From: Orychophragmus violaceus
Lineage: Eukaryota; Streptophyta; Magnoliopsida; Brassicales; Brassicaceae
DNA length: 64,000 nt
Assembly (NCBI GenBank): GCA_030180135.1
Contig: CM058233.1
Span: 105,441,994-105,505,993 of the forward strand
Direction: 5' to 3'
The notes below the pieces were generated by a model. That model did not search any database. It was not told where the DNA came from and saw only the letters and a list, made by a program, of their open reading frames with translations. How positions within the stretch are numbered: position 1 is the first letter of the stretch; every line of letters begins with the position of its first letter. The position numbers and the translations under genes were made by a program. Positions 1-12,612 of the stretch are shown piece after piece.

Positions 1-1
1 C

Positions 2-1514
2 TGTCACTCAGAGATCTTTGTCTGGGTTGGCCAAGAAGTAGCCCCCAAGAACAAGTTGCAAGCTTTAACTATTGGAGAGGTCAGATTTCTTTAGATACAT
101 TGCAAACAAAACCCTTCTTATACTTTTGAGAGAATTAGTCTCAATCTCCAAAGATCCTGAAATGTTTAGGCAAGTTGCTCATATATACCTTTTGTTTCTT
201 TAGAAATTCATTGAGAAAGATTCTCTCCTGGAAAAGTTATCCCCTGAAGCCCCTGTATATGTGATCATGGAAGGTGGTGAGCCAAGTTTCTTCACCCGGT
301 TTTTCACTTCCTGGGATTCCTCAAAGTCAGCTGTAAGTACCAAACACCTTCAATTAGTCTCCTGAGAACCTGACGAAGGATTAAACACTCTTTTTGTTTG
401 TTTGCAGATGCATGGAAACTCATTCCAAAGAAAACTCAGAATTGTTAAAAATGGTGGAACTCCAGTTGCAGAGGTAAAGACTCTTCATGCTTATCCTTTT
501 AATTAATGATTCTTCAGAGTGTGCTTTCTAATATTTGTTTGTTCATTCTTCTTTCCTGTTGTGCCTTTGAATGTTTAGAAACCAAAACGAAGAACTCCAG
601 CTTCATATGGTGGTCGTGCCAGCGTTCCTGAAAAGTCCCAGCAGCGGTCAAGAAGCATGTCGTTTAGTCCAGACAGGGTTCGCGTGAGGGGTAGATCTCC
701 AGCGTTCAATGCACTCGCAGCAACATTTGAGAGCCAAAATGCAAGAAATCTCTCAACTCCTCCTCCAGTAGTTAGAAAACTCTACCCGAGATCTGTTACT
801 CCTGATTCCTCAAAGATTGCTGCTCCCAAGTCTTCAGCCATTGCTTCTCGTAGTTCCCTTTTCGAACAACAACTAAAAACACCTCCTCAATCAATTCCGA
901 AACCACTCAAAGGTATACTGTACAACATACTCACTTACTAACTCACCAGAAAGTATCAATCTTTATCATCTTTGTTTAGAGTGATCATCCGAAAGTTTCA
1001 TACATTTTCCTATCCTGGTTTAGAGATTCGCCTCTCTTTTTTCCACTTTTGAGTATTAACCTTCTGAACTTTATTGCGGATGAAGCGAGCCCGAAGACAC
1101 CCGAGTCTCCAGCATCAGAATCCAACTCAAAAGGAAAGGAAGAGAAAAAGGAAAATGATGAGGAGGAGAAATCGATGAGCAGCCGGATAGAATCTCTGAC
1201 GATTCAAGAAGATGCTAAAGAAGGAGTGGAAGATGAAGAAGACTTACCAATTCACCCATACGAACGTCTCAAGACAACTTCAGCTGATCCGATCTCAGAC
1301 ATTGATGTAACAAGGAGAGAGGTAAGTTCAAACCAACAAACAGAGAGGTGAGAAAGTTTTGAATGAGAAAGATCTTGATTGTTCTTGTTCTTTGTTATAG
1401 GCTTACCTTTCAACAGAGGAGTTCAAAGAGAAATTCGGTATGACGAAAGAAGCTTTCTACAAGCTGCCTAAATGGAAACAAAACAAATTCAAGATGGCTG
1501 TTCAACTCTTCTGA
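2..1514 (+). CDS. VLN4: Villin-4, C-terminal part (5' end outside window)
   Basis: Villins bind, bundle and sever actin filaments in a calcium-dependent way; this is the 3' part of a villin gene. Exons read from the sequence: 2-79, 204-332, 408-473, 579-912, 1086-1321, 1401-1514, all with GT-AG borders and consistent phases. The first three exons encode the end of the last gelsolin repeat (for example FVWVGQEVAPKNKLQALTIGE-like sequence). The fourth and fifth encode the long Ser/Pro/Glu-rich linker typical of plant villins. The last encodes the villin headpiece, with the KLPKWKQNKFKMAVQLF-type actin-binding end, then TGA. The acceptor of exon 5 was chosen at 1084-1085 because it keeps the frame; the more obvious upstream site reads GG rather than AG. 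The name VLN4 rests on the headpiece type plus gene order (next to peroxidase 45); VLN5 is the close alternative. Confidence 0.93.
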
Positions 1515-1760
1515 GATATAATCCTTCTTCTTCTCCATCAAAAGCCTGGTAACACACAAACACAACATAAAGATCTTATCCTTTTATTGGACAGAGAAAA
1601 GATTTAAGTTTGATTGAGTTTTTTCTTTTATTTGTTTCAGATATTAGTGGAGAAGATTTAAGGGACAGTGACAGTGCATTTTAAGCTGCTTCTGCTCCTC
1701 ATGAGAAGCTTAACAACATTTTTTTCATGGCTTGTTTAAATAAAACAACCCAGAGCAGTT
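1515..1760 (+). other. VLN4 3' UTR with an intron
   Basis: The downstream sequence has a likely 3'-UTR intron (GT near 1550, TTTCAG at about 1640) and an AATAAA near 1739. The spliced 3' UTR is inferred from these signals only. Confidence 0.45.
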
Positions 1761-1823
1761 TTCTTGTCCTTCAATTCTTTCACCAGCTGTTTGCTTGTTT
1801 CTCTCTATTATCATTTCCAAATT

Positions 1824-2052
1824 TTCTTTCTTTTTTAGTTTGATGGGGTGAGGTTAGGGTTCTTTTTTCTATACTTATTTTTGTATTTTTGGATTGTTTC
1901 TTCATCAGGTCATAGGTTTTGGCCTTGAGTCTTTGATTCTTTCTTTTTAGTTTGATGGGGTGAGGTTAGGGATCCTTTTTCTATATTTATTTTTTGTATT
2001 TTTGGATTGTTTCTTCATCAGGTCATAGGTTTTGGCCTTGAGTCTTTGATTG
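1824..2052. repeat. 112-bp tandem duplication downstream of VLN4
   Basis: Two adjacent, nearly identical copies, starting about 1824 and 1936, share TTTGATGGGGTGAGGTTAGG and the following bases to GAGTCTTTGATT. They differ by a few substitutions and T-run length changes. This is a local tandem duplication in the 3' flank with no coding content. Confidence 0.85.
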
Positions 2053-2871
2053 ATTTATTCTTCGGGTTATTTTGCTATCAAGTTGAGGAAATTTGGTTGC
2101 AAATTGAAGGTTTTATTTAGTGAGATTTCATAATAATAAAAAAAAAACAATTAGACTCTGCATTTCTTTCTTTTATTTTTTTGGCAGAATTTGAGGGTTG
2201 TGTGATATTTTGATTTTGGTGTACAGCAAAGTGTACAAACTAAACTATGATCTGTTATATTAAGTGCTTCTTTTTTAACTTTAGGTTACTGTTTATTACT
2301 AAAGTTTCTCATAGTTAACAGAAATAATGCTTGTTGTCTAGAGATAGAGAGAGATCAAAAGCTGCTCAAATGCATGTATAAGTAATGTGCTCTTGTAAAA
2401 ATTTGGACCATTTGTGCTTGCAACTATAGCTTAGACTCACAAGTCATAATTGCATAGATGCTCAAGCAAAATGTAGAAATTTATTTCTAAAACCTTTCAG
2501 ATTATTGCCGACCAATTCCTAGTCTACCTAACCAACCCGGAAAACTCATGAAACATCAGTTTTAGATGTCAAAATTTATATAAAAGTGTAAAAGAGATCA
2601 AAATTTTATAATGCAGTGGTTTATGGGTAACTTTTTAAAGCTTAATGTTCCACTTTCAAAATCTCACATACTTAAATCAATGGAACTGGCCGGCTTTCTT
2701 AATTCAGATGGAGGAATTTGATTGAATAAAAAAAAAAATTTCACCACGTTTGATCTCAAGTATCTATCGCGCACAAATAACATAACGGCGGACAGACTAG
2801 TATAGTGTTCGCATTAGGTAGTCAAACCGCTTTTATTTGGTCCGGAACTACCATTATAAATAATTAAGAAA
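2053..2871. other. Intergenic, nothing recognised
   Basis: AT-rich spacer between the VLN4 3' flank and a LINE fragment. I see no ORF, RNA gene or bounded repeat. Confidence 0.5.
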
Positions 2872-3152
2872 GATTTTTTTTTGTTGTCAACAAGATAAAG
2901 AAACCTATTTTTCACTAATCCAGTTTGGTGGCTCCAGTCCAACGTGGATTGAGTATGACGGTCTTAGGCGGGCACTACGTGCTAGTTTATCTGCCATCAT
3001 ATTTGTTGTGTGCAGTACATGGATAAGTTCGAAAATTGAAAAGTGCTCATTTCTTACTTGAAACTCTTTTAAGTGAATCGAGAAAGCTGACAATTCTTCC
3101 GGTTCCGACACTATCTTCACCAATTCTAAACAATTTGTTGCAAATATTATAT
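2872..3152 (-). mobile_element. 5'-truncated LINE fragment (RNase H C-terminus)
   Basis: The minus-strand reading 3123-2905 gives the last third of a plant LINE RNase H domain (SELVKIV-like start, ADKLARSARL, ending PPNWISEK). It is followed by a GTTGACAACA-type 3' end and a poly(A), seen as the T-run at 2874-2882. It is clearly homologous to the longer copy at 10900-11883, which ends PPSWISDK. The insertion is truncated at about 3152. I could not define a target-site duplication. Confidence 0.75.
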
Positions 3153-3939
3153 TATTATTTATTGTCTAAAAAAAAGTCAATGGAACTGAACACACTCCTA
3201 TTCTTTTTTACCATTTAGTAAAATTGTGGTGAGTTTGATTGTTTTGTCAACACTACATACTGAATTTGATTGCCAAAGCTTTTAACTTGCTTAAAGCTTC
3301 TTTTTGCCATCAAATCAAATATGAACATCTAAAATACGGATTATTACTTACTACTACTGAATTAGTAAGAAAATTAATAAACTAGTAAATATTGTGATTA
3401 AAGGCACGTACGTGGCAAATGCAAAAATATAGGTAACAGAAATTCGAGTACAAACTCAAAGCCATTGGTTATGGTCTGCTCAAGGCACGTGCGATTCCAC
3501 ATGAAACAATGATAATTTTCTCCTACACCATTTTTAGATGCTAGGACTCAACTGATATTATCTTGTAAAAGTCATTTCAATCCACTAACAAAACAATGTA
3601 TGATACGGATATTTTCATATTTTAGCTCTTTCATATTTTAGCTTTGTTCAAATTAGACATATTGGTAATGTAGTGACTGCCGCCCTTTCTAAAATAGCTA
3701 AGACACAAGATCAAAAGTTTTATTTGTATGCGAAATCCTACAAAAATCCAGAATATCCGATCTATTTTAATTTATGTTAAAAATTGTATGCGACCAAAAA
3801 AAAAATGTTGGAGACGGCGTCGTTTTCTTTAATAATGGTTAGATGCCATGTGACTCATTAGACTTACAACTATGTGCTCAAATAATTCAGATGCCAACTA
3901 GCGATTGACCCAAATTGTTTAACTTAACCGAAAACATAT
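3153..3939. other. Intergenic, nothing recognised
   Basis: AT-rich spacer with no coding signal or defined repeat. Confidence 0.5.
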
Positions 3940-3951
3940 GTTTAGTGGCTT

Positions 3952-4076
3952 TTTTTTTTTTTTTTAACTCGATATCAATTCATATTAAACCTCAAAAGAG
4001 TCAAAGTACATCACAGCAATCAGCCTCAATTACAGTACTGATCCAATAAGGCATGATCGAATACAATCTGGAAACA
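3952..4076 (-). mobile_element. 125-bp retroposon with 12-bp target duplication
   Basis: A T-run (poly(A) of the minus strand) opens a 125-bp insert flanked by GTTTAGTGGCTT at 3940-3951 and 4077-4088. This is a 5'-truncated non-LTR insertion. Its family is not recognised. Confidence 0.75.
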
Positions 4077-4233
4077 GTTTAGTGGCTTCTTTGATTGCAG
4101 AGTTTCCAGTAAGGAATTATAATATTCCCTCAGTGTCATAATATAATCTGTTTTGGATAAAAACTCAAAGAAAATTATTACTCTTTAAAAGGTATCATTT
4201 AATATATAAATTAATAAAATTCAAGCAATCACA

Positions 4234-4287
4234 AAAGTCTGTATAATTTAATTTTTTTTTTTTGGACAAAGTCTGTATAATTTAATT
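4234..4287 (-). mobile_element. Micro-insertion: 14 bp (T10 + GGAC) in a 20-bp duplication
   Basis: AAAGTCTGTATAATTTAATT occurs at 4234-4253 and 4268-4287. Between the copies lies only a T-run plus GGAC, reading GTCC-A(n) on the minus strand. It is interpreted as an extremely truncated target-primed insertion. Confidence 0.75.
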
Positions 4288-4876
4288 AGTTACACAATAT
4301 ACATAGAAAATCTGTATAAAAGTTTGAAAACAAATTATAATTTTCAAAAATGTTTATAAAAAAATTATATTATACAATAAAGGGAATGAATTCTATAAAA
4401 AAATCGGAATATACATATGTTTTAAAATTCTAAATAAACAGATCATTTGACCCTAAATCCATCTTAACCCTGATATTAAAATTAGGTATCTTTTAATTTT
4501 AAAATAAATCAGAATTCTAGTATATTAAATATATTATCAATATAATAATATGAATGAGATACTTTGATCAATAAAACTTCAAATTATTTTTTAATGAATA
4601 TAATGACACTTCAATATTGTTTACTAATAAGAATAAAATTGATATTTGTTCACAACAATTTTTATCTTTTATTGACAAAGAATATTGCTTAAATACATTG
4701 TATTAATTTTGGAAGTGATTAATTTTATTAGTTGGATAACATTATTTTTGAAAATTGAAATTGTTAGTCTTTTCAGAATATAATTTGAAATCATTTTATT
4801 TGATATAATTAATTAAAAATTAATACATTGATTTTAATTTTTAATTTTTAGTTATGAGTTTAAAAAAAAATTAATG

Positions 4877-4912
<36 letters not shown>

Positions 4913-7248
4913 TTCTAACACGTAATTACTTCTTATAATATTTTTTAAAGTCGCTTTCTTATAATCTAGCTTTAGCTTAGCTTACCATGCATAGACTTTG
5001 CAATCCACTTATTACCTTACTGCTCAAGCAATTATTTAGTGTAATACTACAAACCCTTTTCTTACGCTAAACATGGAGGAGACTTGGAAATTGGAATCAA
5101 TGAAGAGTCAATGACTAATATTTTGTGGATATTACAATCCCCCGTTTAGTCCGCCAAACTTGAACAATTTTGAATATAGAGACAAAATCACATATACCAC
5201 GAAATATTAATTGCAAATAACACAACTCCTTTATCACGCTGAACTTTGGAGTGTAAAATGAAGTTGCTGAATATCATAATTGTGATTCTTTGTGTATGGC
5301 TCAATTATAGTGAATATGAAAAGAAGACCGTAATAAGAAAAAACATGAAAAATCATCTTTACATAACCATTTAGGATGATACACAAAAGGTTCTTGAACG
5401 TGCAAGTTAGCTAATTAGATGAGTCAACACATACTGCCAGTGCCACATCTCTCTAGTTGGACGTCTTAACGAACACCCTAATCATTTTATGCATTTAACT
5501 TGTCCTATTATAATCAATGATTATAAATAACATACAAGTCATTGTAGTTTAGACTAAACTAGATCATCAAGACAAAACTAATTATCTACATAAATTTAAT
5601 ATTCATCTCAAGAGAACAGAGCTAAATTAGCAATTATTAACATGTTGTCATCATGTAAATTGTAAACTCACTAGTCATTGACGTACGATCTCTTAACAAA
5701 CTCTTGTTCCTATCATATTTCTATTATTAGCCCAGCTACTTATTTTATTTATATAAAAAATCTCGGAATGAATACATCCGTAATCCAATTCTTCTAGTTA
5801 ACAGCTTATATTCATCAAAATTTTCGAAATTTTTTTACGGTCGTAACAGCTTATTTTAGTGTAACAATCAAAATTTGCATGAAAGGCTGTTTTATATATT
5901 CCCTTTTTAGCTTTCTTAATCGCCATGCAAGGTAGACATTAAAAAGATTAACAAAAGATAACATTAACAACTCAATTATTGACAATATTACAGCATCAAT
6001 GAACATGTTCGTGACCGTGACGACCGATTTAATTATTAGCCATTATAATTTTTTCTTACATTTTGTTTCTTTCCGAATCATTTTATAAATAATTTCCAGA
6101 GAACTATTAGAAATTTGTTTTTTAAAGCAACTATTAGAAATTTGTTTCCAATAAGACAATTATAGATTACTTTAAGAAAAAGAGAACTATAGATTATAAT
6201 TTTTAAATGACAATTCGGATTAGGTCTTAATTTATCCCTATGGAAAACATTATTATGAAAATATATAGAAATTACTTGAACTTTGATATATTCCTCTAAA
6301 CAAATTTGTAATCAATGTAGTGTAATACAATAAAATAAAAATAAAAACCGTTGATACTTTTCAAATGATATGGATTTCCAGATTTAACCTCATCATATCA
6401 AGTGTTGCATGCACGATGCATGAAACCAAAAAAAAAATGCAGATGCAAATGCAAATATGTTCGAAATACTTTCAAGTTTCAATACCCTCTTTGTATGTAA
6501 GGTATTGCCACTAGATCCAAGCTAAGTTTCTAAGCCTATTTTGTAACATTTTCAATAATTTTACACTATGAATTAGTTAATTATGACAAATCAACTTTCG
6601 ATCATATTCCATATATTGTAAAATGAATTTCAAGGTAGAAGCATTTTAGTAAAATCAAATAAGATGAGCTCTTCTTCTTGTCCACTTTCGAATCTTGTTT
6701 TAAGTAGTTGGCGAGAAGTGGTAACATGCGATTGAGTTGTCAATGATAAGCATGCATAGATAGATGATGTACTATATATATATATGTATATACAGAGCCT
6801 GTTTCGAGCATAAACCAGATAAACGACGGTTTAGGGCATTCGACTGAAAAATATATTGTTTATATATTTTCTTTATTAATATATGAGTAAAAAAATATAA
6901 AAAATCATTTCTAAAATATTTTTCATAATATAGATCTAAAAAATTTAAAAACATATAATCTTAAATAAAATATATGAAAATAGTATAATTTTTTTTAGAT
7001 TTGTATAGCGTATACTAAAATGTTAGATGGATACTGTATATAGATAAATAGACAATCTTATTCTTAGTGCATATATATACTTTTTATAAACATAACAGTT
7101 TGATTTCTTGTTTTTTGATCTTAGTAAGAGCCCGCAGCCCATACAAATTCTACAGTGGCCAATTTTGTACATCTACAATCACTGTCTCCACCAATATAGA
7201 ATACAACTAATTTATTGATTTACTTGATAATTAACACAAATATAGAAA
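4288..7248. other. AT-rich intergenic region
   Basis: Very AT-rich, with no supported gene. It contains a (TA)n tract at about 4876-4910. Around 6780-6990 there is a stretch (CAGAGCCTGTTTCGAGC... followed by AT-rich sequence) that resembles degenerate transposon sequence, but I could not bound it. Confidence 0.5.
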
Positions 7249-8049
7249 TCAATACTATTAAAAAATTAGAGTCATTTGGAAATTAACCTTTGAAACATGT
7301 GTTATTTACAATTTGTGTCATTAGAGATTTAAGAGTGTTTTTAATATTTATTAAGGGTAATTAAGGAATATAACAATTTCTCTACTATCCATGTTTCCAA
7401 ACAAGACAATTACTAAACATACATGTATCCAAACAAGCTAAATATAATGGGTTTCACTTTTCTAATTAATATATATATATATATATATGACTAAATAATT
7501 TAAACATCAACTATTTTGTATATAAAAGATAATATTCTTTAATTATGATTATATTCAAAATTTAAATATAATATATTTTAATATCTTCTTTATTTTTATT
7601 TCAAATATAAATATTTATATTTATATTATAATAAAATTTTAAAATTATATTAAATTAATTTGTTTCGTAAGAAATTGTTTTTACGATTGCATTTTTAACG
7701 GGTTGTTACATCATATTGCAAAATAATTAAACTATTTAAATATTATAAGAGCGGGTTGAAAAATAAATTAGTCAATTTCGAATTCTAAAAATGAACTTTG
7801 CACGAGTTTAAAAAAAATAAAACTTATAATGCAAAATCGCTATTTCAATCTCTTTGTCTTTACGATATACTTCTTTCCAAATAACACACAATTCTTTTTT
7901 AAAACCTAAATTATTAATTTATTTTTATAATGCGGATTAAACAATTATAAACAAAATTAGATTGTATAATTAAAAATTTTAATTACTAATAATAAAATAA
8001 ATATAATTAAAATTTGTAAAAAAAAGTTTAAGCGCGGACCAAAATCTAG
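7249..8049 (+). mobile_element. Non-autonomous Helitron (about 800 bp)
   Basis: The element begins TCAATACTATTAAAA after an A and ends with AAAATCTAG followed by T. This is the Helitron pattern of insertion between A and T with a 5' TC and a 3' CTAG. The start matches the two starts of the Helitron at 34133-35782, and the ends share the CAAAATCTAGTG terminus. The hairpin before the end (GCGCGGACC) is degenerate. No RepHel coding is present. Confidence 0.7.
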
Positions 8050-8267
8050 TGAAGATTAAAATACTAGCTCGTAGCCTCGCATTAGCCTTCTCTATCAAAT
8101 TGTCAATATCTAGATGGAGTGTTACATCCACATTCCTAACAGTTTCTCCTGCTTATTTTAATATATCATTACAGCCACCATCTTCAGACTAATGATCACA
8201 TCATTATTATATTTAAACATCAAAAATTGTACCATAGCCTTCATTTAGATTACTCTTTTCTATCTCC

Positions 8268-8275
8268 TATAAATA
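8268..8275 (+). promoter_or_regulatory. TATA box of the peroxidase gene
   Basis: TATAAATA lies about 43 bp before the start codon, so transcription probably starts only about 15-20 bp before the ATG or slightly upstream. Confidence 0.6.
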
Positions 8276-8317
8276 GAGACTCCCTTCAAACAAAAACAAA
8301 TAAAATTATAATTAGCC

Positions 8318-10207
8318 ATGGAGAATAAGATGACTAACCAAACCATCTTCTCCATATTTTCTCTTCTTCTTCTCTTTACTTCATGTGTATCTGCTCAGCT
8401 TCGGACAGGTTTCTATGGGAACTCATGCCCTAACGTCGAAAACATTGTCCGTAACGCCGTCCGTCAAAAGTTTCAGCAGACTTTTGTCACCGCTCCAGCC
8501 ACTCTCCGCCTCTTCTTCCACGATTGCTTCGTTCGTGTACGTAACAATATTTATATATGTCATTAAAAATGCAATATATTTATATATGTAATATATATGT
8601 AGGAACTCAAATCATTTTCTTAATCTTAGTTTAACCAAAAAATAATTTTCTTTACAAAATTTTCAAATGTCTAAGAATAGTGCATATTTCTGACAATATA
8701 AAATTCAGTTTTCATTAACATTCTTTTAATATTTATATCAATCATTGTTAAGTTTTTTGGGCTTTCAACTTAAAACCAATTGGTGATAACTGGCAAGTGG
8801 ATTGACCCAAATCCTTTATATATTAGTCAAGGTTCCTCTCAACTTTCAATGTGGAACAATTACACACTCTCTAGAGATTAAGACCTCATGGTCCATTAAT
8901 CTCTACAATATCCCAATAATCATCAAACAAAACATTATTTACGTACTTAAATTCTTATTTTATAATGACGACCAACAAATAATCTTATTTTATATGCATA
9001 TTTAGGGATGTGATGCTTCGATAATGATAGCATCTCCGTCGGAGAGAGATCATCCAGATGACATGTCATTGGCCGGAGACGGGTTTGACACGGTGATTAA
9101 GGCGAAGCAAGCCGTTGATAGAGATCCTAACTGCCGCAACAAAGTCTCATGTGCTGACATTTTGGCTCTCGCTACTCGTGAAGTCGTCGTTTTGGTATGA
9201 ATATAACTTTTTCTAGTTACATATGTATTAATATTCCTCTCTCTTTCTTAACCCTAATATTATATGGTGTCCGAGGTATTGAAAATTCGTTATTTCGATC
9301 GGGTGAAAAGCTATGCATACTATTAAAGTATATAAAAACATGATTCGAGTTACAAACTTACAATATATATAATAATGTGACACCTTTTATTGGCGGTTTG
9401 TAATCATTTTATAAAAGTACAAGTAACAACAGGTCATAGTCCTAATAAAGACGATTTATTGATACGTTAATCATTGTAATCAGATAATTAACAATAAACT
9501 AAAATTTTCAGACCGGAGGACCGAGCTACCCGGTGGAGCTAGGGAGGAGAGATGGCAGATTATCTACGCAGGCAAGCGTTCAAAACAATTTGCCACAACC
9601 TGGTTTTAACCTAAACCAGCTCAACACCATGTTCAACCGTCACGGTCTCTCTCAAACCGATATGATCGCCCTCTCAGGTTCGTACCAAACCAAACTAAAC
9701 CAATTTCATTTTTGTACCTAAAACCGAAACTTCATGATTTATAAAATGTCATGGTTAAAACCGAATCTTTATGATTTATACAATGTTATTACATTTTCAG
9801 GAGCGCACACTCTTGGATTCGCACACTGTGGGAAATTCTCAAAGAGAATATACAATTTTAGCCCTAGAACCCCTATCGACCCGAGTTTGAACCGTGGCTA
9901 CGCGCTTCAGCTTAGGCAGATGTGCCCGATCCGTGTCGACCCACGGATTGCGATCAACATGGACCCAACCTCGCCACGTACTTTCGACAATGCTTACTTC
10001 AAGAATCTCCAACAAGGGAGGGGTTTGTTTACGTCTGATCAAGTCTTGTTCACAGACCAACGGTCTAGAGCTACGGTTAACATGTTTGCCAACAGTGAAG
10101 GAGCTTTTAGGCAAGCTTTTATCTCGGCCATCACTAAATTGGGTCGTGTCGGGGTTATGACTGGTAATGCTGGTGAGATTCGAAGGGACTGTTCACGTGC
10201 CAATTAG
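8318..10207 (+). CDS. PER45: Class III secretory peroxidase 45
   Basis: A heme peroxidase of the plant secretory class III, which uses H2O2 to oxidise phenolics in the cell wall or vacuole. Exons: 8318-8536, 9006-9194, 9512-9677, 9801-10207, giving 326 residues, the normal family length with the classical four-exon structure. A signal peptide spans about residues 1-26 (hydrophobic, ending VSAQ), and mature QLRTGFYGNSCPN is the usual N-terminus. The distal catalytic Arg and His are in LRLFFHDCFVRGCDAS. The proximal heme-ligand His is in LSGAHTLGFAHCGKF, split by intron 3. Cysteines at the expected disulfide positions are visible (SCPN, HDC, GCDAS, SCAD, AHC, MCP, DCS). It appears functional. 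The PER45 name is from similarity and gene order. Confidence 0.95.
8758..8895. repeat. Intron-borne repeat shared with an AHA2 intron
   Basis: CTTAAAACCAATTGGTGATAA followed by a spaced CCTTTATATATTA motif occurs here in peroxidase intron 1 and again at about 29335-29425 in AHA2 intron 4. It looks like an old repeat fragment, possibly LTR-derived; the family is uncertain. Confidence 0.6.
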
Positions 10208-10346
10208 TTTGATTCGAGGGGTCTTGTTTCTTTTATTCCTTATGAAGATTTGGGGTTTTATTTTCTTCTTAATAAAAAATTTAAATTTCGTATTTTCTTT
10301 TATAATAATGAGTTCAAAACTCAAAAGTGTCGAAATTGGAAGCTTG

Positions 10347-10391
10347 AATTAATAATAAGACGTCGACAAAAAAAAAATTAATAATAAGACG
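10347..10391 (+). mobile_element. Micro-insertion: 13 bp (TCGAC + A8) in a 16-bp duplication
   Basis: AATTAATAATAAGACG occurs at 10347-10362 and 10376-10391 around TCGAC-A(8). It is a very short poly(A)-tailed insertion just past the peroxidase 3' end. Confidence 0.7.
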
Positions 10392-10890
10392 GTTTTATTT
10401 CATTTCTCTTCTCCTTTTGTCTTATGCTTAATTTGACGCTTGTATTGTTCTTTTTATGAGACGAAAATTTATTAGGTTTTTTTTTTACGACATAAGCAAG
10501 ATTTATACAAGATTTGAAACGAGAAATTGCAAAGTTATTCTTGATAGACCAATCAAAAGTGTTAACCACTATAATATTTTCCTAGCATCATTGAATGATG
10601 TACTATCCTCTATCTTTTTTTTGTCTATTTCACATCATTGTTTTGTTGTTATGCATTCTCAATTACTTGTGTATGTTAGCTATGGTTACCTTCGGCATAT
10701 TGGACTGCGGTTTGTTGCGTTTGTAATTAAGAGGCCCATTAGCTTGGCCAGTTGGCCCAATCTAAAAGTACTAATTATGTATTTTGCATGTTTATTCTTT
10801 CTTTCTAATTTTCCGGTTAAAATGTTTTGTATTCAGCCCCGAACCTCAGTTTAATTGATCCACTTAAATCCAGTTATAAAACCCACGGTG
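10392..10890. other. Intergenic, open frame but no recognised gene
   Basis: The + strand is open from 10456 to 10854 (132 codons). The composition is AT-rich, the product has no recognised domain, and there is no promoter or splice context. I do not call a gene. Confidence 0.4.
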
Positions 10891-10899
10891 CAGTAATTT

Positions 10900-11883
10900 T
10901 TTTTTTTTTTGTCAACAAGGTAAAATAGAGGATCCTATTTGTCACTAATCCAACTTGGTGGCTCCGGTCCAACGTGGATTGAATACGATGAACATAGACG
11001 GGCACTCCGTGCTAGTCTGTCTGTCATCTTGTTTTTTGTGCGCGATACATGGATAAGTTCAAAAGTTGTGAAATATTCCTTTCTTACTTGGAACTCGTCT
11101 AAATGATTCGAGAAAGCTGACCATTCTTCTGGTTCCGACACTATCTTCACCAATTCTGAACAGTCTGTTGCAAATGTGATATGCTGATGTCTATGGTACT
11201 TCATACATTCCATAGCCCAGACAAGGGCTTCGAATTCCACATGAAGTGGAGATAGACTTGCTCTTATATTCATTGCCCCCATCAACACATTTACATCTCT
11301 CCCATAACCACTATACCATCCTTGTCTTGAAAATTTATCCCCCTCTTTCCAAGATCCATCCACAAAACACCATTGCCCTGTGGGTCTAATCCGGGATTAT
11401 TTCTATCACCTCATTTAGCTGCGCATCTCCCCATATGGCTGATTCCATTTCTGCCAATCTTAATGTTTCCGGTGGCTCACGATCAATATGACTGTAAATC
11501 ATATCATTCCTTCTTTTCCAAATATACCATAGTAACCAGGGGTAGATGCCCATCTCCTTTCCCGAGGGTAGTCTCCAGAACAGATAATCTATGTTCGTAT
11601 ATATTGACCCCGTTGGAAAGACCTCCGGATTTGTCGGAATGTGTGATAATGCCCATGTTTGAATAGCTGGTGGACATTCAAATAAAACGTGATTTATTGA
11701 TTTTTCATCTGCACCGCACCTAGCACATCGAGTATCACATTTTATCCCCCTTCCCCTCAAGTTTTTCGTCACGGGTAAACAACCTGATAATGCTTGCCAT
11801 ATAAAATGCCTAATCTTAGATGGACACTTAACTTTCCACGCAAAAACTTGTAGTTTATTTGTGCTTGGTTCCAGAAGAGGAAC
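10900..11883 (-). mobile_element. 5'-truncated LINE (zf-RVT + RNase H end)
   Basis: A target duplication CAGTAATTT (10891-10899 and 11884-11892) and a poly(A) at the low-coordinate end define a truncated L1-type LINE. From the high end, the minus strand encodes a zf-RVT region (VKCPSKIRHFIWQAL, CARCGADEKSINHVLFECP, then WLLWYIWKRRNDMIYS). An RNase H domain follows, with acidic motif residues in DGSW, FEALVWAME and TDCSELV, ending SWISDK. A single frameshift near 11390 separates the two parts, so it is not functional. The 3' end is GTTGAC-A(n). The copy at 2872-3152 is a shorter sibling. Confidence 0.9.
10935..11772 (-). pseudogene. LINE polyprotein remnant, one frameshift
   Basis: Two open stretches on the minus strand (11772-11386 zf-RVT, 11363-10935 RNase H) belong to one LINE ORF2 tail. 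The frame changes between the two, near the IIP/DPQGQW junction, leaving an in-frame TAG in the first frame. The reverse transcriptase proper is absent because the insertion is 5'-truncated. Confidence 0.85.
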
Positions 11884-11892
11884 CAGTAATTT

Positions 11893-12604
11893 AGAGAGTG
11901 GTTTTTTTTTAAGACACCTATTATCCCGTCAATACTATAGTAGAGTAGCCAAATAGAACATATATGACAAATGAATTGAATCTTGAATGTGGTGAATCCA
12001 TGTCACATCTCCTTACCACTACATCAAAAAATACTTGGTTGAGTGGTTTGGTTTTCAAATTGAAGATCTAAACTTAATTTTAACGTTTGAAGTAATTTGG
12101 AACTCAACCAAAAATAATATATTAACGATCTCTTCTTCGCCTATAGACTTGGAAATTGATCAACTTTAAATTTCTAGTTTTCTTTATATTATATATATAT
12201 ATATACATATATTATATTGGAGTTGGTTTGATAATATGGTTACATTCGATTCGGTTTGGTTTATTTGATTTACTTTTTTAATTTTTTTTTTTTTATTCAA
12301 TTCGGTTTGGTTTATATAATATTTTTTGTCCCAATATTCACAAAATGTTGGGTTAACGAAAACATATATATGATCATCTTTTTCTATATATATACATCAA
12401 TTAAAAAACTATATATATATATATGTCAATAATGATTTTTTAATGTGTTTGAGTAGTACTGCATAAAAAGTTTAATATTATTTTACGTCTTGACCAAAAT
12501 TCATTTCATATTTTGCGCAATGATATGATCCAATTGCGTTCTAATATCGGAAGAATAAGTTATTTTCTCTAACCTTACAATATGAATAAAATAACATGTT
12601 GTCT
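11893..12604. other. Intergenic, AT-rich
   Basis: No gene seen. Around 12230-12315 there are repeats of ATTCGGTTTGGTTTAT, the low-complexity CGGTT type found at greater length near 41 kb. Short (AT)n tracts occur at about 12188 and 12411. Confidence 0.5.
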
Positions 12605-12612
12605 AAGCTACT

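Noticed and set aside
10456..10854. A 132-codon gene downstream of the peroxidase
   Set aside because: AT-rich, no domain, no regulatory context, and interrupted by a nearby micro-insertion. Chance openness is more likely.
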